Below, piece after piece: positions 6,479-16,109 of a stretch of DNA of 53,358 nucleotides; position 1 is the stretch's first letter; every line of letters starts with the position of its first letter. The notes beneath the pieces are model-generated. The model was not told the origin of the DNA. It searched no databases and worked only from the letters and a program-made list of their open reading frames with translations. Made by a program: the position numbers and the translations under genes. Origin of the DNA: CF-13 sp035279665 (GTDB taxonomy: Bacteria; Chloroflexota; Dormibacteria; CF-121); assembly GCA_035279665.1 (NCBI GenBank), contig DATEHI010000014.1:1-53358 (forward strand), in the 5' to 3' direction.

Positions 6479-7741
6479 TCAGAGAGTGCTGACGTTGGCG
6501 TATGCGGGTTCGCCGTCTCTGGCGTATGCGGGTTCGCCGTGTTGCGAGATGTCGAGGCCAAGGACTTCTTCGTCTTCCTCGACACGCAGGGGGACGAAGA
6601 TGCCCACGACTTTGAGGATCGCGAAGGTGCCGACGATGGACCAGCCCCACGAAGCGCCGATCGCCACGAGCTGGATCAGGACCTGCTTCGGGTTGCCGTA
6701 GAACAAACCATTGGCCGCTGTGGAGTTGATGGCAACCGTCGCGAAGAGCCCAGTCGCTAGCGCGCCCCAGGTCCCACCGATGCCGTGGACTGCCCAGACG
6801 TCGAGTGCGTCATCGACGTGGATCCGCTCGCGCAGCTGAATGGCGAGGTAGCAGAAGAGGCCGGCACCGAACCCGATCACGATCGCGCCCATCACATTGA
6901 CGAAGCCGGAAGCCGGGGTGATCGCCACCAGACCGGCCACGGCCCCGGCGGCAGCACCCAGCACGCTCGGCTGACGCTTGTGCCACCAGCTGACCGTCAT
7001 CCAGGTGAGCGCGGCCATGGCGGTCGCGGTATTGGTGACGACGAAGGCGCTGGTTGCCAGGCCACCTGCGGCGACGGCACTCCCGGCGTTGAAACCGAAC
7101 CATCCGAACCAGAGCAGGCAGGCGCCGAGCACCGTCATGGTCGCGTCATGTGGCTCAAACTTTCCCTGCCCGAAGCCGATCCGCCGGCCCAGGACGAGCG
7201 CGGCCACCAGGGCCGATACGCCGGAGCTGATGTGGACGACCGTCCCTCCGGCGAAGTCGAGGGCGCCAAGGTTGTGCAGCCACCCGCCCGCGCCCCAGAC
7301 CCAGTGCGCGATCGGGTCATAGACGAAGGTTGCCCAGAGCAGTGAGAAGAGGACGAAGGCCTTGAAGCGCTGGCGTTCCGCGAACGCCCCGCTGATCAGG
7401 GCCGGCGTGATGACGGCGAACATCATCTGAAAGACCATGTACGCCTGATGGGGGATGGTGGGCGCGTAGTCGGCGTTCGGCGTAAAGCCCACATTGTTCA
7501 AGCCGACCCATTCGAGGCCTCCGATGAGATGGAACTTGTCCGGTCCGAACGCCAGACTGTAGCCCCAGAGAACCCACTGGACACTGATGAGGCAGAGGAT
7601 GAAAAAACTGTGCATGATCGTTGAGAGGACGTTCTTGCGGCGGACGAGCCCGCCGTAAAAGAAACCGAGTGCCGGCGTCATCAACATCACGAGCGCAGCC
7701 GAAGCAAGAACCCAGGCCGTATCGCCACTATCGATTTTCAT
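6479..7741 (-). CDS. amt: Ammonium transporter (Amt/Rh family)
   Basis: The 420-aa protein has the usual ~11 membrane segments and the family hallmarks: 'MTPALGFFYGGLVRRKN' near the N-terminus, 'FAGGTVVHISSGVSALVAAL' (pore histidine; split here as FAGGTVVHIS / SGVSALVAAL), 'LLWFGWFGFNAGS' and the second pore His in 'VWAVHGIGGTWGALATGLF'. It conducts NH4+/NH3 across the membrane under low ammonium. No glnK/PII gene is adjacent, which is unusual; instead a 47-aa membrane peptide follows. GACAAT sits 6 nt before the ATG and no SD is seen, so a leaderless start is likely. Confidence 0.95.
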   Translation of the reverse strand: MKIDSGDTAWVLASAALVMLMTPALGFFYGGLVRRKNVLSTIMHSFFILCLISVQWVLWGYSLAFGPDKFHLIGGLEWVGLNNVGFTPNADYAPTIPHQAYMVFQMMFAVITPALISGAFAERQRFKAFVLFSLLWATFVYDPIAHWVWGAGGWLHNLGALDFAGGTVVHISSGVSALVAALVLGRRIGFGQGKFEPHDATMTVLGACLLWFGWFGFNAGSAVAAGGLATSAFVVTNTATAMAALTWMTVSWWHKRQPSVLGAAAGAVAGLVAITPASGFVNVMGAIVIGFGAGLFCYLAIQLRERIHVDDALDVWAVHGIGGTWGALATGLFATVAINSTAANGLFYGNPKQVLIQLVAIGASWGWSIVGTFAILKVVGIFVPLRVEEDEEVLGLDISQHGEPAYARDGEPAYANVSTL

Positions 7742-7829
7742 GCCGGGATTGTCCGATGATGGGAACCCCGGAGGTAATGGACCGAGGCCACGGAAATCGC
7801 CGCCCGACCTCGTGCACCGAGCACAAACA

Positions 7830-7865
7830 AAACCCCCCGACGCAGACTCTCCTCCCCTGGGGAGG
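7830..7865 (-). terminator. Hairpin with T-rich tail after the MBL gene (possible terminator)
   Basis: A perfect 7-bp inverted repeat CCTCCCC-T-GGGGAGG (7851-7865) begins right after the MBL hydrolase stop codon. On the minus strand a G6-T4 stretch follows about 12 nt later. The gap between stem and T-run makes it an imperfect terminator; it could equally be a REP-like palindrome, since a similar one lies at 41233-41256. Confidence 0.35.
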
Positions 7866-8546
7866 CTAGGGTGGCAGGTTCGCCATGCGCCGCCAGGTGC
7901 GGTTGTCGTGGCAGAAGTGGATGGAGCTGGGCTTCAGTCGTCGCAGCTTGTCCAGGGACTGGTGGAAGGTCGGGACGTCTTCCATCATGCCCTCCTGCGG
8001 CGCCTCGCCCTCGAACATCCTGACGGTCCAGCAGGCATCGCCGGTCAGCAGGGCGGGGCCAGACGTGGTATCGACCTCGATGCTCTGGTGGCCGGGTGTA
8101 TGGCCCGGGGTGGTGAGCACGCGGACGCCCGGCATGATCTCGCGCTCGCCGTCGAGGAGTTCGTAACGCGCGCCAGCAAAGTCAAGCCACTCCGCAGGCG
8201 TGTCCCGATACCGGTGCCGGCCCTCATACTCCAGTCGCTGCACGTAGAACGGTGCTTGCGCAAATACGGCGTTCTGTCCGCAATGGTCGAAGTGGAGGTG
8301 CGAGTTGATGACCCAGCGGATGTCGGCGGGATCCACATCGTGCGTGCGCAGCGCCTCCGCCACGGAGGCGTTGACCGGGCGATAGTCCTTGATCAATTCC
8401 AACGGCGTACCGTAACCCGTATCGACCAGTCCCGCGCCGCCGGGGTGCTTGATCAAGAAGCCATGCACCGGGATCTCGAGCGGGTACTCCGCCAGCCAGA
8501 TGTGGCCGAGATTCAATCGAACGATCGCATCCGGCGGGAGCGGCAC
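7866..8546 (-). CDS. MBL-fold metallohydrolase (AHL lactonase-like)
   Basis: The 226-aa product carries the dinuclear zinc motif 'NSHLHFDHCG' (H83, H85, D87, H88), the 'TPGHTPGHQSIEV' strand-turn with the third-site His, 'LLTGDACW' with the bridging Asp and a final 'IHFCHDN' histidine. The arrangement is that of the N-acyl homoserine lactonase-like MBL branch. The substrate is unknown and there is no quorum-sensing gene nearby. TAACAT ends 6 nt before the GTG start, with no SD. The DUF1501 gene lies on the same strand 19 bp further upstream. Confidence 0.85.
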   Translation of the reverse strand: MPLPPDAIVRLNLGHIWLAEYPLEIPVHGFLIKHPGGAGLVDTGYGTPLELIKDYRPVNASVAEALRTHDVDPADIRWVINSHLHFDHCGQNAVFAQAPFYVQRLEYEGRHRYRDTPAEWLDFAGARYELLDGEREIMPGVRVLTTPGHTPGHQSIEVDTTSGPALLTGDACWTVRMFEGEAPQEGMMEDVPTFHQSLDKLRRLKPSSIHFCHDNRTWRRMANLPP

Positions 8547-8565
8547 GCCGTGATGTTAGTGGTGT

Positions 8566-9813
8566 CTAGGCCTTGAGCAGCGGCAGGATTTCGTAGGTGC
8601 CGCCGAGCAGGTCGGCGGCGGGGGCCTTGAGATATCCCTGCAGGACGGACGCGTACACCGAGCGGAAGTCCGTGGTGAATTTCAGGTTGCCGTTGTCCAG
8701 GGCGCTGAGGCTCGGCTGCTGACCGTAGAGCCCACCTTTGACCGGCGCACCCAGCAAGAACATCGGCGCGGCGGTCCCGTGGTCGGTGCCGGCGCTGCCG
8801 TTCTCTTTGACCCGGCGGCCGAACTCGGACCAGGTCATGACGAGCACCTTGTCGCCGTAGCCATGACCCGCCAGGTCCTGCATGAAGGCGGTCAGCGCCT
8901 GGTCCAGGTCGAGCAGCAGCTTGTCGTGGACCGGCTTCTCGTTCGAGTGGTTGTCGAACCCGCCCAGGGTGACATGCGCCACCCGCACGCCCAGCCCCGA
9001 CACGATCGTCTCCGCCACCAGCTTGAGCGAGCTCGCGATTGCGCTCTTGGCCGGATAGGTGGCCTTCGCCACGTAGCTCGCATCGGTCGCCTGCAGCGCG
9101 TGCGAGGCCTGCAGCGCCTCGTTCAAGGTCGCGTCGAACAGCGCCCCGAAGGGCGCCGGACCAGCGCCTTTGAACGCGCCGTAAAACTTCAGCAGCGGGT
9201 TTTCGACGTCGACCTGGGTGCCGTGCTCGTTTACCGGCTGCAGCCGGAACGTCTTCAGCGATTGCAACGCGGTCACGGGCGCCTTCGAGCGCAGCTCCGG
9301 GGGGACCAGCGAGCCCGCGCTCACGCCTTCGAGCGCGTGGTTGGGCGACTCACCCACCTGGTCGAGGTAGTTGAGGTAGCGGCCCAGCCAGCCGTCGCCG
9401 ATGCCGCTGTTCACGTTGGCCGTCTCCCAGATCGACATGGAGGCGAAGTGGGAGAGGTTCGGACTCGGATAACCGACGCCCTGCACGATGGCGAGCTGTC
9501 CGGCATCAAAGCTTGCCTTCAGCCCCTTGAGGTTCGCGTGCAGGCCGAGCTGGCTGTTCAATGGCAAGACCCCCTGATCCTGGCGAAGCGTGGGCCGGGC
9601 GTCGTGGTAAGCGCCGTCGGTGAAGGGGATCACCGTGTTGAGCCCGTCGTTGCCGCCGGCGAGCTGCACCAGCACGAGAATCCGGTCGCTGGGTACGGCA
9701 TTGGGGGAGTCCGCGGCGGCGGCCGCCACGCCATTGGCGAACACGGAGGGCACAGCCGACCCGGCGAAGACTGGGATCAGGCCCTGCTTCATGAAGTCGC
9801 GGCGGCTAAACAT
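8566..9813 (-). CDS. DUF1501 Tat-exported protein
   Basis: The 415-aa product starts with a twin-arginine signal ('FSRRDFMKQGLIPVFAGSA') and has the DUF1501/sulfatase-like pattern: 'LVQLAGGNDGLNTVIPF', 'NLSHFASMSIWETAN', 'LVMTWSEFGRRVKENGSAGTDHG' in its parts 'MTWSEFGRRVKEN' and 'GTDHG', and 'FLLGAPVKGGLYG'. DUF1501 proteins have an alkaline-phosphatase-like fold, act outside the cytoplasm and nearly always lie beside a DUF1800 gene, as here (15 bp downstream of it). The biochemical role of the pair is not established. Confidence 0.9.
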   Translation of the reverse strand: MFSRRDFMKQGLIPVFAGSAVPSVFANGVAAAAADSPNAVPSDRILVLVQLAGGNDGLNTVIPFTDGAYHDARPTLRQDQGVLPLNSQLGLHANLKGLKASFDAGQLAIVQGVGYPSPNLSHFASMSIWETANVNSGIGDGWLGRYLNYLDQVGESPNHALEGVSAGSLVPPELRSKAPVTALQSLKTFRLQPVNEHGTQVDVENPLLKFYGAFKGAGPAPFGALFDATLNEALQASHALQATDASYVAKATYPAKSAIASSLKLVAETIVSGLGVRVAHVTLGGFDNHSNEKPVHDKLLLDLDQALTAFMQDLAGHGYGDKVLVMTWSEFGRRVKENGSAGTDHGTAAPMFLLGAPVKGGLYGQQPSLSALDNGNLKFTTDFRSVYASVLQGYLKAPAADLLGGTYEILPLLKA

Positions 9814-9828
9814 GGTGGTTCATCTCCA

Positions 9829-11295
9829 TCAATTCAGTTGGAATTCCGGCGTCGCCAGCACCATGAAGAGCAGGCCGGCCCGGGTTGTAGGATGCGCCGT
9901 CGCGAACGCCTGCAACCCATCCCTGGTGGTGGGGCTGAGGTTGGCATCCACCAGGGTGCTCGTCAGCTGGTCGAGGGTCGAGTTGGTCAGCGATGACGCC
10001 ATCCGCTGGGTGGCCGCGTTCACAAAGTTGACACGGGTCAGCAGCGTCGAGCTATTGACCCAGGACGTCCCGGCGGGCCAGCCTGCCACGTTGGGGGGGT
10101 AAAAGAGCATCTGGCCCATGGCGGCCGTCGCTGCCACGGCCGCGCCGTAGGTCCTGACGTCGCTACCAGTCGCCCTCAGGGTCTGGGCGGCCAGCTCCGC
10201 CGGGCTCTTGATCAAGGCGCGGTACGCCTTGGGGGAATAGAAGGCATCCATGGAAAAGATTTCCCGAACGACGGCCCCCACGTTGTAGCGCGATTGCTGG
10301 AAGGTGTCAGCAAGGTGACGCACGATCTCCGGCTCCGGATTGGCGTAGGCGAAAAAGCCGAACAGGCGCGTGGAGAGGCGCTCGGCCGTCGCGCGGAGCG
10401 GCACCAGCATCTCGACGATGTCGTCGCCCGTGAAGTTGCCGGTTTTCCCCATGAAGGTCTTCTGTCCACTGTCGAAGTATTTCGGGGTGAAGGCGGACAC
10501 CGTCGTGTAGCGCTGCTGCTTGGAGCCTTTCAGCGTCCAGCCGGTGAACGAACGCGCCGACTCGCGCACGTCGTCCTCGGTGTAGTGGCCGATGCCGGTG
10601 GTGAAGAGTTCCATCAGCTCCCGGGCGTAGTTCTCGTTGGGCTTGCCTTTGCGGTTGTTCTCCGTGTCGAGGTAGACCATCATCGCGGGGTCTTTGGACA
10701 CCGCCTTCAGCAAGTCGTCGAAGTTGGCGAGCGCCATCTTCCGAAAGAGCTCGTTCTGCGTGTACAGCTGTGTGGTACCGGCTTTGTCCAGCCCGCTTGT
10801 CAGCAGGCCGTGCCAGAAGAGGGTCATCTTTTCTTCGAGGGGTCGCGTCGTCTGCACCATCCGCTGCAGCCACCATGCCTGCAGCGCACCCGCAGTTGGG
10901 CCCTTTTCGGTGGTGAAGTCCAGCGTCGGGAGCTGCGCCTCGAGCGCGGCATTCGACGTCTGCTGGTAGTTCAGCACCGACTGCGTCATCGCCGTGCTGG
11001 TCATCGCGGCGTAGCGATCGAGCTCGGCGCTGGTCGCTCCGAAACCGGCCCGACGCAGCAGATGGGCCGCCCGAACCCGCGGGGTGCTGAGCGCACCCTG
11101 GTAGCTGTGGGTGTAATCCCGCACCCTGTCGAGGATCTGTGACAGATCGTTGCCTTTCCAGAGCGCGGCGAGCGCAGCCGCCGTCGCACTGGCGGCTCCG
11201 GTGGCGAGCACGGCCCGCCTCGATACCGGCCGCTGCCAGATCGGCTTTGACGTCGTCACCGGCGTCGGCGCGATCGGAGCGTCGTCCATGGTCAT
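9829..11295 (-). CDS. DUF1800 Tat-exported protein
   Basis: The 488-aa product has a twin-arginine-type leader ('VSRRAVLATGAASATAAALA', about residues 26-45, after a longer than usual n-region) and typical DUF1800 segments: 'AAHLLRRAGFGATSAELDR', 'EKMTLFWHGLLTSGLDK', 'NENYARELMELFTTGIGHYT', 'DVRESARSFTGWTLKG', 'FYPPNVAGWPAGTSWVNS'. Partner of the DUF1501 protein. An in-frame ATG six nucleotides downstream (11289) is an equally good start. The function of the pair is unknown; an extracellular, possibly polysaccharide- or phosphate-related role is often suggested. Confidence 0.9.
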   Translation of the reverse strand: MTMDDAPIAPTPVTTSKPIWQRPVSRRAVLATGAASATAAALAALWKGNDLSQILDRVRDYTHSYQGALSTPRVRAAHLLRRAGFGATSAELDRYAAMTSTAMTQSVLNYQQTSNAALEAQLPTLDFTTEKGPTAGALQAWWLQRMVQTTRPLEEKMTLFWHGLLTSGLDKAGTTQLYTQNELFRKMALANFDDLLKAVSKDPAMMVYLDTENNRKGKPNENYARELMELFTTGIGHYTEDDVRESARSFTGWTLKGSKQQRYTTVSAFTPKYFDSGQKTFMGKTGNFTGDDIVEMLVPLRATAERLSTRLFGFFAYANPEPEIVRHLADTFQQSRYNVGAVVREIFSMDAFYSPKAYRALIKSPAELAAQTLRATGSDVRTYGAAVAATAAMGQMLFYPPNVAGWPAGTSWVNSSTLLTRVNFVNAATQRMASSLTNSTLDQLTSTLVDANLSPTTRDGLQAFATAHPTTRAGLLFMVLATPEFQLN

Positions 11296-11391
11296 TTGTA
11301 GGCTATGGCTCGAGCGTGAACTCGGCCTGAGAGGCCCCTTAGAAGGTTCAACGGCGGCGCGCCACCCGCTCCGGCGGGCGACCGTTCTAGA

Positions 11392-12795
11392 TCAGCTGTA
11401 CGGTCCGGATGAAGCGGGACCCGGCGCCGGCGTCGTCGGGAGGACCTGCCCGAGGCGCGGTTGCTGGGCGAAGTCGAAGTCGTTGATGAGGTTGCCCAGC
11501 TGGGACGCGTTCTCACGAACTCCTGGACGTGGGTCCGGCCGGCCGTCGGTCTTGGGGTCGAGCCGCTGGCCGCCGAGGAAGTCGTCCTCGATGAATTTCA
11601 CGTAGGCGTCGAAGCTAAGGGTCTGGTGATCGATGTACCCCTGGCGGGCGTAGGGGCTGATGACGAGGCCGGGCACGCGCAGACCATAGCCGTTCTGGTC
11701 CACGACCGGCGGCTTGACGTGGTCATAGAAGCCGCCCCAATCGTCCCAGGCGAGAAAGATCGCGGTGCTATCCCACTCCGGGCCCTGCATCGCCGCGTTG
11801 ATGAGGCCGGTCACCCACGCCTGGCCCTGGCTCACCAGTGCCGGTGGATGTTCGCTATCTGGCCCGCTCGGCGCGATCCAGGCGACGGCCGGCAGCGTCC
11901 CCTCTTTGGCGGCCGCGAAGTAGTTCGAGGCGTCGGTCACGTTGCGCAGCTCGCCGTCTGCCTTGACGGTGTCGAAATAGGGCAGTGGGTTCCAGATGCC
12001 CGGTGTCTTCGCGCGCTGCAAGGTCGGGGGGCAGGCCATGGTGTCGTCCGCGCAGTCAGGCTCGGTCCCGCCCTCGACGTAATACTTCCAACTCACCTTG
12101 TTCTTGTGCAGCAGGTAGGTGAGATCGGTCCACGCATAATCGGGAGGCTGGGCCGCTTTGCCGGCATGCGCCTTGGAATTCGGTGGGGTGCCGGGGTTCT
12201 GCAGCGCATTGACGCAGCTCGCCGCGTCGCCGGGGATGGAGCAGTGCGCCGACCACTCCGACACCATGAAGAGGTGCTCGGGCAAGCTCCAGGACGCATT
12301 CGGCTCGAACATCCGGTCCTGCAGCACGAAGTGCTGGGCGTAGAACCAGTAGTTCGGGATCTCGCGAGCGTCGTGGACTCCCATCACATCCGTCTTGTCG
12401 CCGCCGCAGGCCGGGTTGTCCGTTTGGGAGCAACCCTTCTTTCCCTTCGCGGCCTGGGCGACAAAGCCGTCCATCTTGCCGCCGTTGATATCCGCGATGG
12501 CATCGGTCTGGCCGTGGGGGCCTCCTCCGTTGAGGTCGCTGCCGTCGTGATACGGCGTGACGCAGCCGCCGGTGGGGTTAGGGACACAGACATTCTGCGG
12601 CAATCCATTGGCGCCCGGATAGGTGCCGAAGTAGCTGTCGAAGCTCCGGTTCTCCTGCATGATCACGATCACATGTTTGATCTTGTGAATCCCGGTATCC
12701 GCTGTCCCCGGACCGATGACGAGGCAGGAGCTGAGCACCGAGGCAGCGCCGAGCAGCGCGACCAGGCGAACAACCCCCTGGCGATGGTGCATCAC
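11392..12795 (-). CDS. Lipid-anchored alkaline phosphatase-superfamily phosphoesterase (phospholipase C / AcpA type)
   Basis: The N-terminus is a lipoprotein signal peptide with lipobox LSSC (Cys24). The mature part opens with 'IKHVIVIMQENRSFDSYFG', the metal-binding start of the phosphoesterase family that includes phospholipase C and acid phosphatase AcpA, followed by 'HDAREIPNYWFYAQHFVLQD', 'ASWSLPEHLFMVSEWSAHC', 'FLAWDDWGGFYDHVKPP' and 'LVISPYARQGYIDHQ'. The length of 467 aa fits the shorter members. It would remove phosphate from exported substrates at the cell surface. It is followed about 100 bp downstream by the DUF1800/DUF1501 pair on the same strand. Confidence 0.9.
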   Translation of the reverse strand: MMHHRQGVVRLVALLGAASVLSSCLVIGPGTADTGIHKIKHVIVIMQENRSFDSYFGTYPGANGLPQNVCVPNPTGGCVTPYHDGSDLNGGGPHGQTDAIADINGGKMDGFVAQAAKGKKGCSQTDNPACGGDKTDVMGVHDAREIPNYWFYAQHFVLQDRMFEPNASWSLPEHLFMVSEWSAHCSIPGDAASCVNALQNPGTPPNSKAHAGKAAQPPDYAWTDLTYLLHKNKVSWKYYVEGGTEPDCADDTMACPPTLQRAKTPGIWNPLPYFDTVKADGELRNVTDASNYFAAAKEGTLPAVAWIAPSGPDSEHPPALVSQGQAWVTGLINAAMQGPEWDSTAIFLAWDDWGGFYDHVKPPVVDQNGYGLRVPGLVISPYARQGYIDHQTLSFDAYVKFIEDDFLGGQRLDPKTDGRPDPRPGVRENASQLGNLINDFDFAQQPRLGQVLPTTPAPGPASSGPYS

Positions 12796-12859
12796 GGATT
12801 GAACGGTCGCGGTGGCCGGCTCTTTCGGTTAGGACGCAGCGTGAAGGCGGCCGAGCCGG

Positions 12860-12979
12860 CTAGTAACCCGGTCGGCTGGTGGAGGATGTCGTTCCTCCGG
12901 AGCCGGCGGAGGTGCCGCATCCGGCGACGCCCACGATGAGGAGCATGGAGCCGAGCAGCAGGACGATGACGCGCTTCAT
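12860..12979 (-). CDS. 39-aa lipoprotein
   Basis: An ATG opens a perfect lipoprotein signal: MKR, then a hydrophobic core 'VIVLLLGSMLLIVGV' and lipobox VAGC (Cys21), then only 18 Ser/Thr/Gly-rich residues ending PGY. The mature peptide would be a very short lipid-anchored tail. It lies upstream of the lipid-anchored phosphoesterase on the same strand (64 bp) and divergent from the formate dehydrogenase operon. No family recognised; small entericidin-like lipoproteins are comparable in size only. Confidence 0.6.
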   Translation of the reverse strand: MKRVIVLLLGSMLLIVGVAGCGTSAGSGGTTSSTSRPGY

Positions 12980-13033
12980 CTCTGGTTAGTTACGGCCGCC
13001 GGTTACGGTTGGCGGCGCCGGCAAGGGCGTCCA

Positions 13034-13039
13034 TATACT
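13034..13039 (+). promoter_or_regulatory. -10 hexamer of the formate dehydrogenase operon
   Basis: TATACT ends 10 nt before the ATG of the formate dehydrogenase gene and no SD lies between, so the transcript probably starts at or next to the start codon. No good -35 is visible at the usual distance. Confidence 0.5.
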
Positions 13040-13049
13040 GGATTCTGGC

Positions 13050-16000
13050 ATGTCGCTCCAGCCGATGTCGCGCGAATCGATCGAGAAGAAACCCCGCATC
13101 CGCGACGCGGACCAGGTCGTCGCGTCCGTATGTCCCTACTGTGCCGTCGGCTGCAGCCAGCTGGTCTACGTCAAAGACAAGCGCATCATCGACGTCGAGG
13201 GAAACCCCGAGTCGCCCATCAACGAGGGCACGCTGTGCCCCAAGGGCGCGTCAACCTATCGCTACCTGGTCAACCCTAACCGGGTGACGTCGGTGCGATA
13301 CCGTGCTCCCTACTCGGATCACTGGGAGGAGCGTCCGCTGGAATGGGCGTTGGACCGGATCGCCCAGCGTATCAAGGAAACGCGCGACGCCAACTTCCTC
13401 GAGCGGACCCCGGAAGGCAAGCTCGCCAATCAGACGACAGCGATCGCGACCCTCGGTGGCGCGACGATGGACATCGAAGAGAACTACCTGATCAAGAAAC
13501 TGTTCAGCGGCGGCCTGGGCGTCGTCTCGATCGAAAACCAGGCCCGCATATGACATAGCTCCACCGTTCCCGGTCTGGGAACAAGCTTCGGGCGGGGCGG
13601 AGCGACCACCTTCCAGCAGGACCTGGCCAATGCCGACGCGATTCTGATCATGGGCAGCAACATGGCCGAGAATCACCCGGTTGGCTTTCGCTGGCCGATG
13701 AAGGCCCGCGAGAAAGGGGCCACCATCATCCACGTCGACCCGCGCTTCAGCCGTACCTCGGCGGCCGCCAACCTCTATGTCCCGATCCGGTCGGGCAGTG
13801 ACATCGCCTTTCTCGGCGGGCTCATCAACTATGTCCTGGCTCACGACCGGTGGTTTAAGGAGTACGTGCTCGCCTACACGAATGCGTCCTCGATCATCAA
13901 CGACCAGTACCTCGATGCCGAAGACAACGGCGGCCTCTTCTCCGGATACGATCCGCAAACCGGCACCTACGACAACGCCAGCTGGGCCTATGCGGGGCCG
14001 CCCCAGGACGCGAGGGAAGATGCCTCCGCCCACACCGGCCACGGGATGGAAGGCACCAGCCCGGCGAAGCACCGACCGGCGCGCGATGAAACCTTGCAAC
14101 ACCCGCGCTGCGTGTTCCAGATCCTCAAGCGACACTACGCCCGCTACACGCCCGAGATGGTGGAGCGTGTCTGCGGAACGCCACAGGCACTCTTCCTCCA
14201 GGTCGGCGAGATCCTGGCAAATAACTCAGGACGCGAGCGGACCAGCGCCATTTGCTATGCGGTGGGCTGGACGCAGCAGAGTTACGGCGCGCAGATCATT
14301 CGCGCGGCAGCCATCCTGCAGCTGCTGCTGGGTAACATGGGCCGCCCGGGCGGTGGCATCCTGGCCCTTCGTGGTCACGCCTCCATCCAGGGGTCGACGG
14401 ACGTGCCGACACTCTTCGATCTGCTCCCTGGCTACCTTCCGCATCCGGCCGTCTTCAAGGGGGACGACACGCTAACGAACTACATGCGCGAGTCGGCGGT
14501 CAGGGGCGGGTACTGGTCCAATCTCCCCAAGTTCATGGTGTCGTTGTTGAAGGCGTGGTACGGGGAGGCGGCAACAGAGGACAACGAGTACGGCTACCAA
14601 TGGATTCCCAAGCTGACCGGCGATCATTCGCACATCTCCACCTCGGCCGCGATGGCAGACGGCAACGTCAAGGGCTTCATCGTGTTCGGGCAGAATCCCG
14701 CGAATGGCAGTCCGCACGCCGGCCTGCAGCGCAAGGCGCTGACCCAACTCGATTGGCTGGTCGCCGTCGACCTCTATGAGACCGAGACCGCCGCCTTCTG
14801 GTACGCGGCGCCCGAGGGTTGGAAGCCATCGGAGATCAAGACCGAGGTCTTCCTTGTGCCCACGGCGGGGCCGGCCGAGAAGGATGGCACCTTTACCAAC
14901 ACGCAACGGCTGCTGCAGTTTCACGACAAGGCGGTGGATCCACCGGGTGATGCCCGCTCCGACTTGTGGCTCGTCTATCACCTCGGCCGGCGGCTCAAAG
15001 ACCTCTATCGGGATTCGACCCGGCCGCAAGACCAGGGCTTGTTGAATCTCACCTGGGACTACCTCCCCGAGCACCCCGATCGGCGATGGCGGATCGCGGA
15101 CGAGCCCTCGGCCGAGACGGTGCTGCGGGAAGTGAATGGCTTCACCGTCGAGGATCGAAAACAGCTGCCCGATTTCGCCGCGCTCAAGGACGATGGTTCG
15201 ACCGCCTGTGGCGTCTGGATCTACTCGGGGGTCTATCCGCAGGAGGGCCAGAACATGGCGCGCCGGCGCGTGAAGGGCGACGGGTGGGTCAGCTCGGAGT
15301 GGGGATTCAGCTGGCCCGGTAATCGGCGCATGCTCTACAACCGGGCGTCGGCCGACCCGCAGGGTAAACCGTGGTCCGAGCGCAAGAAGTACGTCTGGTG
15401 GGACAGCGCGCAAGGCAAGTGGACGGGATTCGACCGTCCGGACTTCCCGGAAACCAAGGCCCCGGACACGCCCGCGAAAGCCGATGGCGTCGGCCTCGAC
15501 CTCCACTCCGGTTCTGATCCATTCACGCTCAAGGCCGATGGTCGCGGCTGGCTCTTTGCGCCCAGCGGACTCAAGGATGGGCCGCTGCCCACGCATTACG
15601 AGCCGTTCGAGTCGCCGGTCCGGAACGCGCTCTACCCTCGGCAGGACAGTCCGGTGGCGAAGCGTTTCCCACGCAAGGACAACCCGATCAGTTCGCCCGG
15701 AGATCCGCGATACCCATATGTCGTCACGACCTATCGGGTGACCGAGCAGTACACCTCCGGCGTCATGTCGCGATGGATCGGATGGCTCAGCGAGTTGATG
15801 CCCGAAATGTTCGCGGAGATCAGTCCCGAGCTGGCCAGGGAAAAGGCTATCGAGAACATGGATTGGATCGTCGTCTCGAGTCCCCGCGGCCAGATCGAGT
15901 GTCGCGCGCTTGTCACCCGGCGGATGCGTCCCTTCCAGCACAACGGCGGCGTGATCCATGAGGTCGGGCTGCCCTATCACTGGGGCTACAAGGGCCTGGT

Positions 16001-16109
16001 CACGGGTGCGATGGCGAACGACCTGGTGCCGCTCAGCGAGGAACCAAACGTCTACATTCAGGAAGACAAGGCGTTCACCTGCAACATCCATAAGGCGCGC
16101 CGGCGATGA
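13050..16109 (+). CDS. fdnG: Selenocysteine-containing formate dehydrogenase, catalytic (molybdopterin) subunit
   Basis: A conventional reading stops at a TGA (13551-13553), but the same frame continues to 16109 and the flanking protein sequence is that of formate dehydrogenase-N/O: 'VSIENQARI' before the TGA and 'HSSTVPGLGTSFGRGG' after it, where the family has NQARV-Sec-HGPT. The full product is 1019 aa with Sec168 as Mo/W ligand. Cys28, Cys31, Cys35 and Cys63 (CPYCAVGC...CPKG) bind a [4Fe-4S] cluster; 'GFRWPMKAREKGATIIHVDP', 'GWTQQSYGAQIIRAA' and 'LLLGNMGRPGGGILALRGH' are the bis-MGD binding regions. The enzyme oxidises formate to CO2. The N-terminus has no twin-arginine signal, unlike periplasmic FdnG, so this enzyme probably faces the cytoplasm. 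The gene overlaps the next by 4 nt. Confidence 0.95.
13551..13582 (+). promoter_or_regulatory. Bacterial SECIS element and Sec UGA codon
   Basis: The UGA at 13551-13553 is followed by a 6-bp perfect stem GTTCCC (13566-13571) / GGGAAC (13577-13582) closing the loop GGTCT (13572-13576). E. coli fdhF has the same GGUCU apical loop, with the GG also 18 nt after the UGA; this is the part SelB contacts. The bulged U of the E. coli hairpin is not evident here. Confidence 0.88.

Noticed and set aside
10294..11142. Long plus-strand open frame (282 codons) opposite the DUF1800 gene
   Set aside because: It is the antisense shadow of a gene with clear DUF1800 motifs; its composition is Val/Glu/Gly/Arg-rich with no recognisable domain.
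13650..13652. ATG as start of a separate formate dehydrogenase gene
   Set aside because: The same frame runs back through the UGA into conserved formate dehydrogenase sequence; treating 13650 as a start would discard the Fe-S and Sec parts.
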